DNA from: JANXUF01 sp043747685
GTDB lineage: Bacteria; Actinomycetota; Acidimicrobiia; Acidimicrobiales; Ilumatobacteraceae
Assembly (NCBI GenBank): GCA_043747685.1
Contig: JAYTOR010000043.1
Location: forward strand, 4,028-68,027
DNA: 64,000 bases
Direction of reading: 5' to 3'
In this document: in pieces, positions 54,223 to 61,462 of the stretch
Layout of the letters: every line of letters begins with the position of its first letter
Position numbering within the stretch: the first letter of the stretch is position 1
Notes under the pieces: model-generated
Seen by the model: the letters and a program-made list of their open reading frames with translations, nothing else
What the model was told of the DNA's origin: nothing
Databases searched by the model: none
Program-made: the position numbers and the translations under genes

Positions 54223-54456
54223 GTGGTCGCCATCAAAGACACATCACATCCGCGTGTCGTCGTCGATGACGCCCGTGGCAACGACCAGTCAGTACGGATG
54301 ACCTGGCACGCCGAACGTCAGATGGTCACCATCTCACTGTGGCGGGGAGGGCTCTGTGTGGCCTCGTCCTGCGTCGCTGCTGCCGACGTCGCCGCACTCG
54401 TCGAGGTGCTCGGAGCGGCACTGCCTGAACCGCTGACCGACCGTCAGTCTGCGTAG
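54223..54456 (+). CDS. Hypothetical small protein, actinobacterial type
   Basis: The 77-residue product contains MTWHAERQMVTISLWRGGLCVASSCVAAADVAALVEVLGAAL, a layout seen in small conserved actinobacterial proteins of unknown function. It shares a short divergent gap with dtd. GTG 54223 was chosen; GTG 54208 and TTG 54172 are also in frame, but the last lies inside dtd. It ends 14 bases before the epimerase gene. Confidence 0.65.
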   Translation: MVAIKDTSHPRVVVDDARGNDQSVRMTWHAERQMVTISLWRGGLCVASSCVAAADVAALVEVLGAALPEPLTDRQSA

Positions 54457-54470
54457 GTAAGTTACTCGGC

Positions 54471-55241
54471 GTGCTCGAACTGATCAACGGCAATGCTCGG
54501 TTACTGGTGGACGCCGACCACGGTGGCCGGATCGCCAGTCTGATGATCGACGGATTCGACGTGCTCGTCGCTGATCGGCCGACGTGTTCGCCGCTGATGT
54601 GGGGTTCGTATCCGATGGCACCATGGGCGGGCCGGATCCGCCATGGCGAGTTCTCCTACGGGGGGCGCTCATTTGCACTTGCACCGAACAGCCCGCCGCA
54701 CGCCATTCACGGCACGGTCTTCGAGCGTCCATGGACGATCGCCGGTCCGCGCGAGATCTCCTGTGATCTCGGCGACACCTGGCCCTTCGGCGGCCGGGTA
54801 CTGCAACGCTTTGCACTGACCCCCACCCGATTGCACTGCACGATGGAGGTCCACGCCGGCGACGTGACGATGCCCGCCTACCTCGGGTGGCACCCGGTGT
54901 TCGTCAAACCGGACAGCATGGACTTCCGGGCAATATCGATGTATCGCCGTGATGACGAAGGAATACCGGACGGAACGCTCGTCAGTCCACCTCCGCCGGG
55001 TCCATGGGACGACTGCTTCTGCGGCGTGGACGAGCCGATCAGCCTGCATTGGGGCGAACTGGTGTTGCGACTGTCGTCGGACTGCCAATACTGGGTCGTC
55101 TACGATCGCGAAGCCCACGCAACGTGTGTTGAACCACAGAGCGGACCACCTGACGGTTTGAACCTCGCTCCGTCCACCGTCGAGCCGAGCAAGCCGTTGA
55201 TCAAGCGGATGACATGGGATTGGGCGCCGCTCGGGAATTGA
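54471..55241 (+). CDS. Aldose 1-epimerase family protein
   Basis: The 256-residue product has the galactose mutarotase fold motifs: GSYPMAPWAGRIRHGEF near the N-terminus, HAIHGTVFERPW, the acid YLGWHPVF (catalytic His) and the base ATCVEPQSGPPDGLN (Glu). It should interconvert alpha and beta anomers of a hexose or a related sugar; the sugar is unknown. The start is GTG 54471. Confidence 0.92.
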   Translation: MLELINGNARLLVDADHGGRIASLMIDGFDVLVADRPTCSPLMWGSYPMAPWAGRIRHGEFSYGGRSFALAPNSPPHAIHGTVFERPWTIAGPREISCDLGDTWPFGGRVLQRFALTPTRLHCTMEVHAGDVTMPAYLGWHPVFVKPDSMDFRAISMYRRDDEGIPDGTLVSPPPPGPWDDCFCGVDEPISLHWGELVLRLSSDCQYWVVYDREAHATCVEPQSGPPDGLNLAPSTVEPSKPLIKRMTWDWAPLGN

Positions 55242-55251
55242 GCCGGTCAGT

Positions 55252-55584
55252 TCACGTTGCGGCACCAAGGGAGGCGACGACACGTACCGCCTGGTCGAAG
55301 CGGGTCAATGACAGGCGCTGGATCAGATGCTGCGCCGAGGCGACGACGATGAGATCACCACCGTGTTGACGGGCTCGCCCTGCTGCACCGATGATGATGC
55401 CGAGGCCCGTATCGTCGAGCGCGATCACACTGTCGAGGTCGACGGCGATCGAGCGACCACGCTCGTCATTGATCAGGCGATTGATCGCGTCGCTGAGTCT
55501 CGGTACCGAAGCGATGTCGATCTCACCATCCAATTCGAGCACCGGGAGGTCCCCCACCATCGTTCGCCGCGTTCGGAGGTCCAC
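55252..55584 (-). CDS. STAS domain protein (anti-sigma factor antagonist type)
   Basis: The 110-residue product has the SpoIIAA-like STAS layout: DLPVLELDGEIDIASVPRLSDAINRL, then VDLDSVIALDDTGLGIIIGA. The phosphorylatable position that is usually Ser in DSSGLG is Asp-Thr here (DDTGLG), so regulation by phosphorylation, if any, would use Thr. No partner kinase is adjacent. It lies 30 bases after the tad operon on the same strand and may be the last gene of it. Confidence 0.88.
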   Translation of the reverse strand: MDLRTRRTMVGDLPVLELDGEIDIASVPRLSDAINRLINDERGRSIAVDLDSVIALDDTGLGIIIGAAGRARQHGGDLIVVASAQHLIQRLSLTRFDQAVRVVASLGAAT

Positions 55585-55614
55585 GACACCACAAGCTACC
55601 CAGCGGGGCCGACA

Positions 55615-55995
55615 TCACGGCTCGATTCGCATCGTCGCCGTCGCAACTTCGTCGATGTCTGGCAGCAACAGGCCGACCAACGGAATGTCGGTGTGCGTCC
55701 GATGCGTGACCACGACCGTGACCGACATGCCATCCGAGGACACGCTGACCTGCATCCCCTCGAGCGATGCCGTCTGCCGCGCAGCAGCGGATCCGTCGCC
55801 TGCCTGGTCGGTCGATACTGCCGCAGCCCGAGCACCTTCACGCGCTGCGCTGATGACCGCCAATTGGTCGCGGATGACGACCGCAAGCTGCACCCCGGCG
55901 AGCAGCAAGAGCATCAACAGTGGCAGCGCGAGCGCGAGTTCCACGGTTGCCTGCCCGCTATCGCCGCTGCGTTCAGACCTTGTCGGTGATCGCAT
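55615..55995 (-). CDS. tadE: TadE-like pseudopilin
   Basis: TadE-like proteins are minor pilins of tight-adherence systems. The 126-residue product has a short charged lead, the class III-type processing context SGDSGQATVELALALPLLMLLLLAGVQLAVVIRDQLAVISAAREGAR and an extracytoplasmic domain ending ATATMRIEP. ATG 55995 overlaps the flp gene end by 23 bases. Confidence 0.88.
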   Translation of the reverse strand: MRSPTRSERSGDSGQATVELALALPLLMLLLLAGVQLAVVIRDQLAVISAAREGARAAAVSTDQAGDGSAAARQTASLEGMQVSVSSDGMSVTVVVTHRTHTDIPLVGLLLPDIDEVATATMRIEP

Positions 55996-56182
55996 CGAGC
56001 ACCCGGTCGAGCAGGTGCCCGATCTTGCCGGCACCTCCGCCGGCTGTTGCCCACCCGATCAACAGGAGAGCGACGAGCGCCGCGCCGAGCAGCACGAGGG
56101 CGTATTCGGCCGTCGCCTGGCCGCGGTCGTCTGCAGTGGTGAACCGAACCCAGAGATAGGCGCGGACGAAGAGAGTGCGCAT
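55973..56182 (-). CDS. flp: Flp-type major pilin candidate
   Basis: The 69-residue product has a cytoplasmic lead, the processing-like segment DDRGQATAEYALVLLGAALVALLLIGW (glutamate five after the glycine) and a short amphipathic end. AAAGGGG lies seven bases before the ATG, the strongest ribosome-binding site of the operon, as expected for the main subunit. It lies between tadC and tadE. Confidence 0.85.
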   Translation of the reverse strand: MRTLFVRAYLWVRFTTADDRGQATAEYALVLLGAALVALLLIGWATAGGGAGKIGHLLDRVLDAITDKV

Positions 56183-56209
56183 GGGCGTACCCCTTTCAAG
56201 AACATGCGG

Positions 56210-56980
56210 CTATGGAACGTTGCCGCGGATCGATGTGAAGGTCCCCGCAAGGAGTGGGACGATGGTGAGCAGAACGAATGCCGGCAACGTGCAGCACGCC
56301 AGCGGGAAACACATTCGGACGGGAAGCTGGCGAGCGCTCGCCTCTGCCTGACGGCGACGACTTCTGCGTGACTCGTCAGCGAGCCGGTCGAGGACGGGCG
56401 CCAACGGCTCCCCGTAGCGCTCCGCCCGTGCGAGCGCCGTTGCCAGTGGACGGAGCATGTCCTCTGGTGCCTCGTGCAAGGCATCGAGGGCGTCTGCAAA
56501 TCGTTCGCCATGCTGGTGGCGCACTGTGACCGCGGCGAAATGAGCGGCGAGCAGGGGCGGCAATGTTGGGCCGAGCTCGGCGAAGGCGTGCACAGGTGTC
56601 AGACCGGCGCGGATACCGAGAACGATCACATCGACGGCGTCTGGCAACTGGCGGCGGGTTGCCGCAATCGTTGATCGCTCCGACCGCAGCCGTCTCCAAG
56701 CGCGCATCGTCACGATGATCACTGCCAATGCAAGCGTCCCGAGCGGCCCCAGGACAAAGACGCTACAGAGACCTCCGAGCAGCAACAGACTGTGCCGCAT
56801 CTGGGTGCGTCGGCGGCGCGACCGATGAGGGTGCACGAGCCGCGTTGGCCACAGCCACGCTGCTTGCCGGTAACGGCTGTGCCGTCTTCCATTCGAACGC
56901 TGCATCGTCGCTGCACAGAAAAGGACGACCAGCGAGGCACCGGCCCCCACTGAGGCACCACTGACGGCGATGTCGATCAC
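56210..56980 (-). CDS. tadC: Tad secretion inner-membrane protein TadC
   Basis: TadC is a GspF-type platform protein of the pilus machine. The 256-residue product has two N-terminal helices, then the T2SSF helical domain (LPDAVDVIVLGIRAGLTPVHAFAE, LATALARAERYGEPLAPVLDRLADESR) and a closing helix (FPLACCTLPAFVLLTIVPLL). The GTG at 56980 overlaps the tadB stop (GTGA) and is preferred to 57052. Confidence 0.9.
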   Translation of the reverse strand: MIDIAVSGASVGAGASLVVLFCAATMQRSNGRRHSRYRQAAWLWPTRLVHPHRSRRRRTQMRHSLLLLGGLCSVFVLGPLGTLALAVIIVTMRAWRRLRSERSTIAATRRQLPDAVDVIVLGIRAGLTPVHAFAELGPTLPPLLAAHFAAVTVRHQHGERFADALDALHEAPEDMLRPLATALARAERYGEPLAPVLDRLADESRRSRRRQAEASARQLPVRMCFPLACCTLPAFVLLTIVPLLAGTFTSIRGNVP

Positions 56981-57672
56981 CCGGCAGCCCCTGTGAGTCG
57001 CCTCATCCACCACCAGCCGGACAGGTTCAACAGCGCGCCGCCGCCGAGGCACAGAGCGCCGAGCGAACTACCGAGGAGGAACGTTCGCACCCGGGCGTCG
57101 GTGGTCATGCTCCATAGCGCAAAGACCGGCGGGAGCGCACTGAGCACCATCGCCGACAGGCGCGCCTGTGCGGATTGCGCCTTGCGTTCGGCCAGCGCTT
57201 CGCGACGCTCGCGGATCGTCTCTGCGGTCCGTTCGATCGCCGCTCCACCGCTCCCACCGACTATTGCGACGGCGATCAACGTGCCGATGGCGAGATGGCG
57301 ATCTCCGTACTGTCCGTCGTGCCTGGCCGGCGAACCGTTCAACCGTTCGAGCATCGCCATCAACGTCTCCCCCGAGTCGGAGAACCGTTGGAACTGCTCG
57401 ACCGACGTACACGAGTCGATCGCCCCCGGCAAGGAGGACCCAGTGCGGAGTTCCGTGGCAATGTCGTCCAGGGCTGCAGCCCAATCGATGTCGACTGCTC
57501 GCCGGCGCCAGGTGAGGCGTCGGCGCAGCGACGATCCAGACCCAGATCCAGATTCAGATTCAGTCGATCGCACGACCCGCCGGCGTTGCGAGCGGTGCAA
57601 CGTCGTGAGCAGTCGGCGCACGGCAACGATGGAGACAATCGCGCAGTAGATGCCGAGCATCTGGCCGCTCAT
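56977..57672 (-). CDS. tadB: Tad secretion inner-membrane protein TadB
   Basis: TadB pairs with TadC as the membrane platform. The 231-residue product has an N-terminal helix, a serine- and arginine-rich linker (STESESGSGSGSSLRRR), the T2SSF domain (DIATELRTGSSLPGAIDS) with the RREALAERKAQSAQARLSAMVLSALPP region, and two closing helices. It overlaps tadA by four bases (ATGA) and tadC by four. Confidence 0.9.
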   Translation of the reverse strand: MSGQMLGIYCAIVSIVAVRRLLTTLHRSQRRRVVRSTESESGSGSGSSLRRRLTWRRRAVDIDWAAALDDIATELRTGSSLPGAIDSCTSVEQFQRFSDSGETLMAMLERLNGSPARHDGQYGDRHLAIGTLIAVAIVGGSGGAAIERTAETIRERREALAERKAQSAQARLSAMVLSALPPVFALWSMTTDARVRTFLLGSSLGALCLGGGALLNLSGWWWMRRLTGAAG

Positions 57673-58844
57673 GCGGCCCGCCGTCTCGTCGGTGCGTCGA
57701 TGGCTGCGTGGCGATCAGCAAGCAGCGTCACTCGGCGAGGGTCCACCGGGTCAGCGAGCAACTCGGCGACAGCCGTGACGCGCCGTACGTTCCCGATCCG
57801 TTCGACATGGACAATTGCATCGATCGCCGAATGAACCTGCTCGCGTATCGCCGACAGCGGCCAATTCGTTGCGCCCTGCAGCACCATCGATTCGATTCGT
57901 CGAACTGCATCGGCCGGTCCGTTGGCATGCACGGTTGCCAGCGAGCCGTCATGGCCGGTATTCATCGCCCCGACCAGCGACACTGCCTCAGCGCCACGGA
58001 CCTCGCCGACGACCAACCTGTCGGGCCGCAGACGAAGGGCGGTACGCAGCAGTTCGGCGATCCCGATCTCGCCAAGCCCATCAGCGGTGGCCTGCCTGGC
58101 TTCGAGCCGTACGACATGACGGGCGTCGAGGCGAAGTTCTGCGGTGTCCTCGATCGTGACGATCCGAGTTTGCGGGTCGATCTCGGCGGCCATCGCATTC
58201 AGCAGCGTCGTCTTGCCTGCGGAGGTCGCTCCGCTGACCACGACGTTCCAGCGGTCACGGATCAAACAGCGGATCACATCGACGACCGCCTTCGGAGCGA
58301 AGTCCGTCAACGCCACCGGCCGGGCACGAAAGCGTCGGATCGACAGACAGGTCCCGTCGACCGCCAGCGGTGCCCGTACCGCGCACACCCTGCTCCCATC
58401 CTGCAGCCGAGCGTCGACGATCGGACTCGTGCGGTCGAGTCGCAGGCCGAGCGGCGAGATGATCCGTTCGATGATCGCCTCGAGCTGTCCCGGTTCGAGC
58501 TGACCGGCCCGAATTGGCTGACCCGAACGATCGACCCAGATGTCGGTGCCATTGTTGACCATGACTTCGGTGACATCGACGTCCCTGAGCAGCACCTCGA
58601 GTGGTCCGAGCCCGACCAGGTCGTCGATTGTCTGTCTCGTCAGGATCGAACGCGCTCGTTCGCTGAGCAACGGCCGCAGTTCGTCGACACGAGCGCCGAC
58701 AACCGCTGCGACATCACCATGACGATCGGCAATGACGTGCTCGCGAACGAGCGCAACGAGACCTCCGGCCTGCGAACGGTTCACATTGCGATCGGTCGAC
58801 GTCGTGAGGTCTGTCCTGTCCCTCATGCCACTCATGCCACTCAT
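57669..58844 (-). CDS. tadA: Tad pilus assembly ATPase TadA/CpaF
   Basis: TadA is the secretion ATPase that drives pilus assembly. The 391-residue product has the CpaF N-terminal domain, Walker A SGATSAGKTT at about 204-213, Asp box TRIVTIEDTAELRL, Walker B-type RPDRLVVGEVRGAEAV and His box TGHDGSLATVHANGP. ATG 58844 overlaps the tadZ stop (ATGA). The first residues MSGMSGM come from a 9-base repeat (CTCATGCCA, three copies at 58822-58849), so alternative starts exist. Confidence 0.94.
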   Translation of the reverse strand: MSGMSGMRDRTDLTTSTDRNVNRSQAGGLVALVREHVIADRHGDVAAVVGARVDELRPLLSERARSILTRQTIDDLVGLGPLEVLLRDVDVTEVMVNNGTDIWVDRSGQPIRAGQLEPGQLEAIIERIISPLGLRLDRTSPIVDARLQDGSRVCAVRAPLAVDGTCLSIRRFRARPVALTDFAPKAVVDVIRCLIRDRWNVVVSGATSAGKTTLLNAMAAEIDPQTRIVTIEDTAELRLDARHVVRLEARQATADGLGEIGIAELLRTALRLRPDRLVVGEVRGAEAVSLVGAMNTGHDGSLATVHANGPADAVRRIESMVLQGATNWPLSAIREQVHSAIDAIVHVERIGNVRRVTAVAELLADPVDPRRVTLLADRHAAIDAPTRRRAA

Positions 58845-59491
58845 GCCACCCGCCCGAGCGGCCGGCTGAGTGTCATCGGCAATCTGGCAGCGAGCAGGCC
58901 GGCATCGACGGCACGCGCGATCGACGGATCCAACGGTATTTCGGCGATGACGACCACACCGACCGCGCTCTCGATCTGACGTCGGCCCAATGCCCGACCA
59001 GGCTCTGTCACCAGCACGATGCCCGTTGCAGGGACAGGCTGCAGCCGAGCGGCCTTGCGCGCCGCCAGATAGCACGGCCTGATCACGAGCAGCGACGTGG
59101 TGGCCGCAGCGACCAGTGCGGGATCTGGAGGTCCGCCGGTATCGACGATGACTGTCCCCTGTCTGGCGGCGAGCCATCCCGCCATTTCCGTCCATCGGCC
59201 GGCGGCGACATCCCCATGGGTGCACGAGCCGATCGGTATCAACCCGAGCCCGTCGACGACGGGGACACAGAGGCGCTCCAGTGCCTGTGCAGCGACGTCG
59301 GCATCAGCCGCGAGCCAATCAGTCGCGCCGGGGCCTTCCGGCTCGGGCAACGCCAGTACCGCCGGCAGGTCTCCCGCGAGATCGACGAGCAGTACTGGCG
59401 CAGCGCCACGACGGGCATATGTGAGTGCGAGCGAAGCGGCGACCACGGTCGTCCCCGAACCACCTTTGACTGACCAGCAGACGATGACCAT
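58841..59491 (-). CDS. tadZ: TadZ/CpaE-like deviant-Walker ATPase
   Basis: TadZ-like proteins place the pilus machine in the cell. The 216-residue product starts MVIVCWSVKGGSGTTVVAASLAL with the deviant Walker A KGGSGTT at residues 9-15, followed by PVLLVDLAGDLPAVL and VIVDTGGPPDPA. GGAGGTG lies six bases before ATG 59491. It lacks the usual receiver-like domain, so it is short. It is the first gene of the operon. Confidence 0.85.
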   Translation of the reverse strand: MVIVCWSVKGGSGTTVVAASLALTYARRGAAPVLLVDLAGDLPAVLALPEPEGPGATDWLAADADVAAQALERLCVPVVDGLGLIPIGSCTHGDVAAGRWTEMAGWLAARQGTVIVDTGGPPDPALVAAATTSLLVIRPCYLAARKAARLQPVPATGIVLVTEPGRALGRRQIESAVGVVVIAEIPLDPSIARAVDAGLLAARLPMTLSRPLGRVA

Positions 59492-59568
59492 CAGCCCACC
59501 TCCGGAAATCGACGCGACCGACCAGAGGGTCACGGAATGATTGTCGAACTTCGGGGGAAGTGATTCGC

Positions 59569-59597
59569 AAAGTATCGAGCACATCTGACGACACCAA
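59569..59597 (-). promoter_or_regulatory. Probable tad operon promoter
   Basis: On the minus strand TTGGTG (59597-59592) and TACTTT (59574-59569) are 17 bases apart, about 75 bases before tadZ. All following genes down to tadE overlap or nearly touch, so one transcript is likely. Confidence 0.45.
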
Positions 59598-59713
59598 CCC
59601 CCCGAGCAAACTTTCATCGTCGCTCCGGTCCCGAGTCACCAGAAATCGCAGTTGCTGCGAGATTTCGCGACTCGGCGACATGCTCGTCTTCGCCAGCGAG
59701 TAGCGTCGGGAAC

Positions 59714-59809
59714 GGAGGTGTCAGAGCACCTGGTGGACTCCACCGCCTTCAAAGCGGCCGAAACGGGCGATCCCCGTTTGGCGGGTTCGATTCCCGTCCA
59801 CCTCCGCCA
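59714..59809 (+). tRNA. selC: tRNA-Sec (anticodon UCA)
   Basis: The acceptor halves GGAGGTG (59714-59720) and CACCTCC (59799-59805) pair perfectly and GCCA is encoded at the 3' end. The anticodon loop CTTCAAA has TCA at 59749-59751, which reads UGA. A long variable arm (AAACGGG/CCCGTTT plus CC/GG) and the T arm GCGGGTTCGATTCCCGT complete a 96-base molecule, the size expected for tRNA-Sec. The eighth acceptor pair (T59721-C59798) and one anticodon-stem pair mismatch. A TAGCGT -10-like box (59701-59706) ends seven bases before it. selA, selB and selD are not in the window. Confidence 0.93.
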
Positions 59810-59810
59810 T

Positions 59811-59851
59811 GTGACCTGCGGTTTCCTGGCTCAGGAAGCCGTTTTGGTCAC
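59811..59851. terminator. Terminator hairpin between selC and the ImmA gene
   Basis: GTGACC (59811-59816) pairs with GGTCAC (59846-59851) and GGTTTCCTG (59820-59828) with CAGGAAGCC (59832-59840). It begins two bases after the tRNA CCA end and contains the stop codon of the convergent ImmA-type gene, so it can serve both transcripts. Confidence 0.6.
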
Positions 59852-60856
59852 AGAATGGTCACGGCGAATAGCTTTGGGCTTGCGTCTCGAAATCCCGAGA
59901 CGCTTTCGCCGCGCCATCTCCTCCGCCTGAGCCCACAGAAAGTCTCGGAAGTTCTCATGGTCAACAACGAGCCGGAGGTCCCTTCGCCCCACAAATCGCT
60001 GCCGGAATATCCAAACGAGTTCGTCAGCTTCTGCGGCTGCGGTGGTCCCGTTCGCGCTTCCGATAATCCCTGCGACCGACCGCCGGCATCGCTGCGCGTC
60101 CTCCTCGCTGTCCAGGCCAGCGAGGATCTCGTTCAGCAATTCCGCCGCCTGCGCTTCGGCGTTTGTTCGCGGCAACGGGACGGAAAGGCTCCACCAGTAG
60201 AGCCGGTGTGCCCCAAGCGCTAGCTTGCCGCCGTCATCCGCATCTTGTCGGAAGGCGTTGAAATCGCTGTGCTCAAAGCGGTGGCCGCGCCACGGTGTGG
60301 GGGTGTGCGAGCCCGGTGACGTATTGACGCTCTCCACCAAATCGCCCCGGCACAAGACGAGCACGTGTCCCGGGCTCAAGGTGTCAGCGACAGCCCACAC
60401 AAGTGCAGCGTTCGACACCTCCGCTCTGCGGGCGATGTCGATGCGCTCGTTCAGGGCTATCCCCTCGTCGATCTCGCGACGCGGCACGAGTATCTCTGAT
60501 GCGAACGTGTTGGCTTCACCTTCCGGCCCACTGGTACCAGGCGATGCGAGCCGCGGAAACGGGTCGCAAACCGCATCGCCGGTATGCCAAGGAATCATGA
60601 TGTGTGCGAGTTCATGCGCGAAGGTGAACCTCTGCCGAATCGCAGATCGCCGACTATTGACGAAGACTCGAGGACGCGAGCGCAGAAGAACAGCGCCATC
60701 ACACTCGATTTCGGGAAAGTCAACGACTTCAACCTCAGCCACACTATTAACGACTGCCTCGATGTCGATTGGCATCCGGAGGTCTTGGGCCACAATCAGT
60801 TTGCGGGCCAGTAGACGCTGAGGCTCTATTGAAGTCGACCGGTTCGCTCGAGCCAC
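59831..60856 (-). CDS. ImmA/IrrE family metallopeptidase
   Basis: ImmA-type proteases cleave regulators or antitoxins under stress. The 341-residue product has the zinc motif HELAH (FAHELAHIMIPWH; His81, Glu82, His85) and the third ligand in GPEGEANTFASEIL (about Glu114). The family core ends near residue 150. The remaining 190 residues are unassigned and end in a basic tail. No helix-turn-helix is fused to it. GTG 60856 is proposed after GGTGA; it overlaps the upstream acidic gene by 31 bases, which indicates coupling. Confidence 0.88.
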   Translation of the reverse strand: MARANRSTSIEPQRLLARKLIVAQDLRMPIDIEAVVNSVAEVEVVDFPEIECDGAVLLRSRPRVFVNSRRSAIRQRFTFAHELAHIMIPWHTGDAVCDPFPRLASPGTSGPEGEANTFASEILVPRREIDEGIALNERIDIARRAEVSNAALVWAVADTLSPGHVLVLCRGDLVESVNTSPGSHTPTPWRGHRFEHSDFNAFRQDADDGGKLALGAHRLYWWSLSVPLPRTNAEAQAAELLNEILAGLDSEEDAQRCRRSVAGIIGSANGTTAAAEADELVWIFRQRFVGRRDLRLVVDHENFRDFLWAQAEEMARRKRLGISRRKPKAIRRDHSVTKTAS

Positions 60857-61146
60857 TTCACCAGCTTTTCCGCCTCGTCCGGGTCGTCCGCCCGGGCAGC
60901 GAAGGCGAACGCAGAATTGGTCAGCAGTTCTCCGACGGGCCGATGCTGACGGTGAGCCGCAACGATGTAACGAAGCGCTTCGGGCTTCTCGACCCAAAGG
61001 GAATACTCGGCGGGCTCCATTCCTAGGTAGCTAGCCAGCGTCATCCCGGTGCCGCCCTCGTGCCACCTATCGACATCGTCATCGATGTCATCCGGAAAGG
61101 CGTCACCAGCGAGGCAACGGTCCACATAGTTCAAATGTTCAGACAT
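60826..61146 (-). CDS. Acidic putative antitoxin/immunity protein of the colicin E3-like toxin
   Basis: The 106-residue product starts at ATG 61146, seven bases after GGGAGG. It is acidic (AFPDDIDDDVDRWHEGG, ADDPDEAEKLVKW) with a central helical motif LASYLGMEPAEYSLWVEKPEALRYI that I have seen in small actinobacterial proteins, but I cannot name a family. It overlaps the toxin gene by eight bases and the peptidase gene by 31. A small acidic protein directly after a basic rRNase domain fits an inhibitor, as for the colicin E3 immunity protein, although no sequence similarity to that is visible. Confidence 0.65.
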   Translation of the reverse strand: MSEHLNYVDRCLAGDAFPDDIDDDVDRWHEGGTGMTLASYLGMEPAEYSLWVEKPEALRYIVAAHRQHRPVGELLTNSAFAFAARADDPDEAEKLVKWLERTGRLQ

Positions 61147-61372
61147 TGATGGACCTCCCTTCACAAGCTTCCTTTATTGCGACACCGGTCAGCGGGTTCA
61201 GGGCCCCCAGGTGCTTACCTCTCTTGTTAAATACCTCTACTTCGCCGTGCAGGCCATCCCACGTGTAATACCGCCTGCCGTCTTGGGAACGCCAGACTTT
61301 GTTGCCACCACGTACCCCGAAATACTCGAAATGGTCGAGAATGCTGGGACGTGGTCGCGGGTGATATGTCAT
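61139..61372 (-). CDS. Stand-alone colicin E3-type ribosomal RNase domain (putative toxin)
   Basis: Colicin E3 cuts 16S rRNA at the decoding site and stops translation. This 77-residue product is only that domain: RYYTWDGLHGEVEVFNKRGKHLGALNP, then TG and GRSINV. The catalytic residues of colicin E3 (Asp510, His513, Glu517, Arg545) correspond to Asp39, His42, Glu46 and Arg73, with nearly the same spacing. No receptor, translocation or secretion parts are present, so it acts in its own cell unless inhibited. It is the first gene of the three-gene operon with the acidic protein and the ImmA-type peptidase. Confidence 0.85.
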   Translation of the reverse strand: MTYHPRPRPSILDHFEYFGVRGGNKVWRSQDGRRYYTWDGLHGEVEVFNKRGKHLGALNPLTGVAIKEACEGRSINV

Positions 61373-61462
61373 TGAAGGCCCTTTGAGCGAGGTCGGCGCA
61401 TGTCCGGCAACGGCCTTCGCCGGGATGCTACGTCATTGGCACTATTCGTTGGCGGATATTCC

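Noticed and set aside
59714..59809. Reading the tRNA as tRNA-Ser or tRNA-Leu because of its long variable arm
   Set aside because: The anticodon loop is CTTCAAA with UCA in the middle, and the 96-base length fits tRNA-Sec better.
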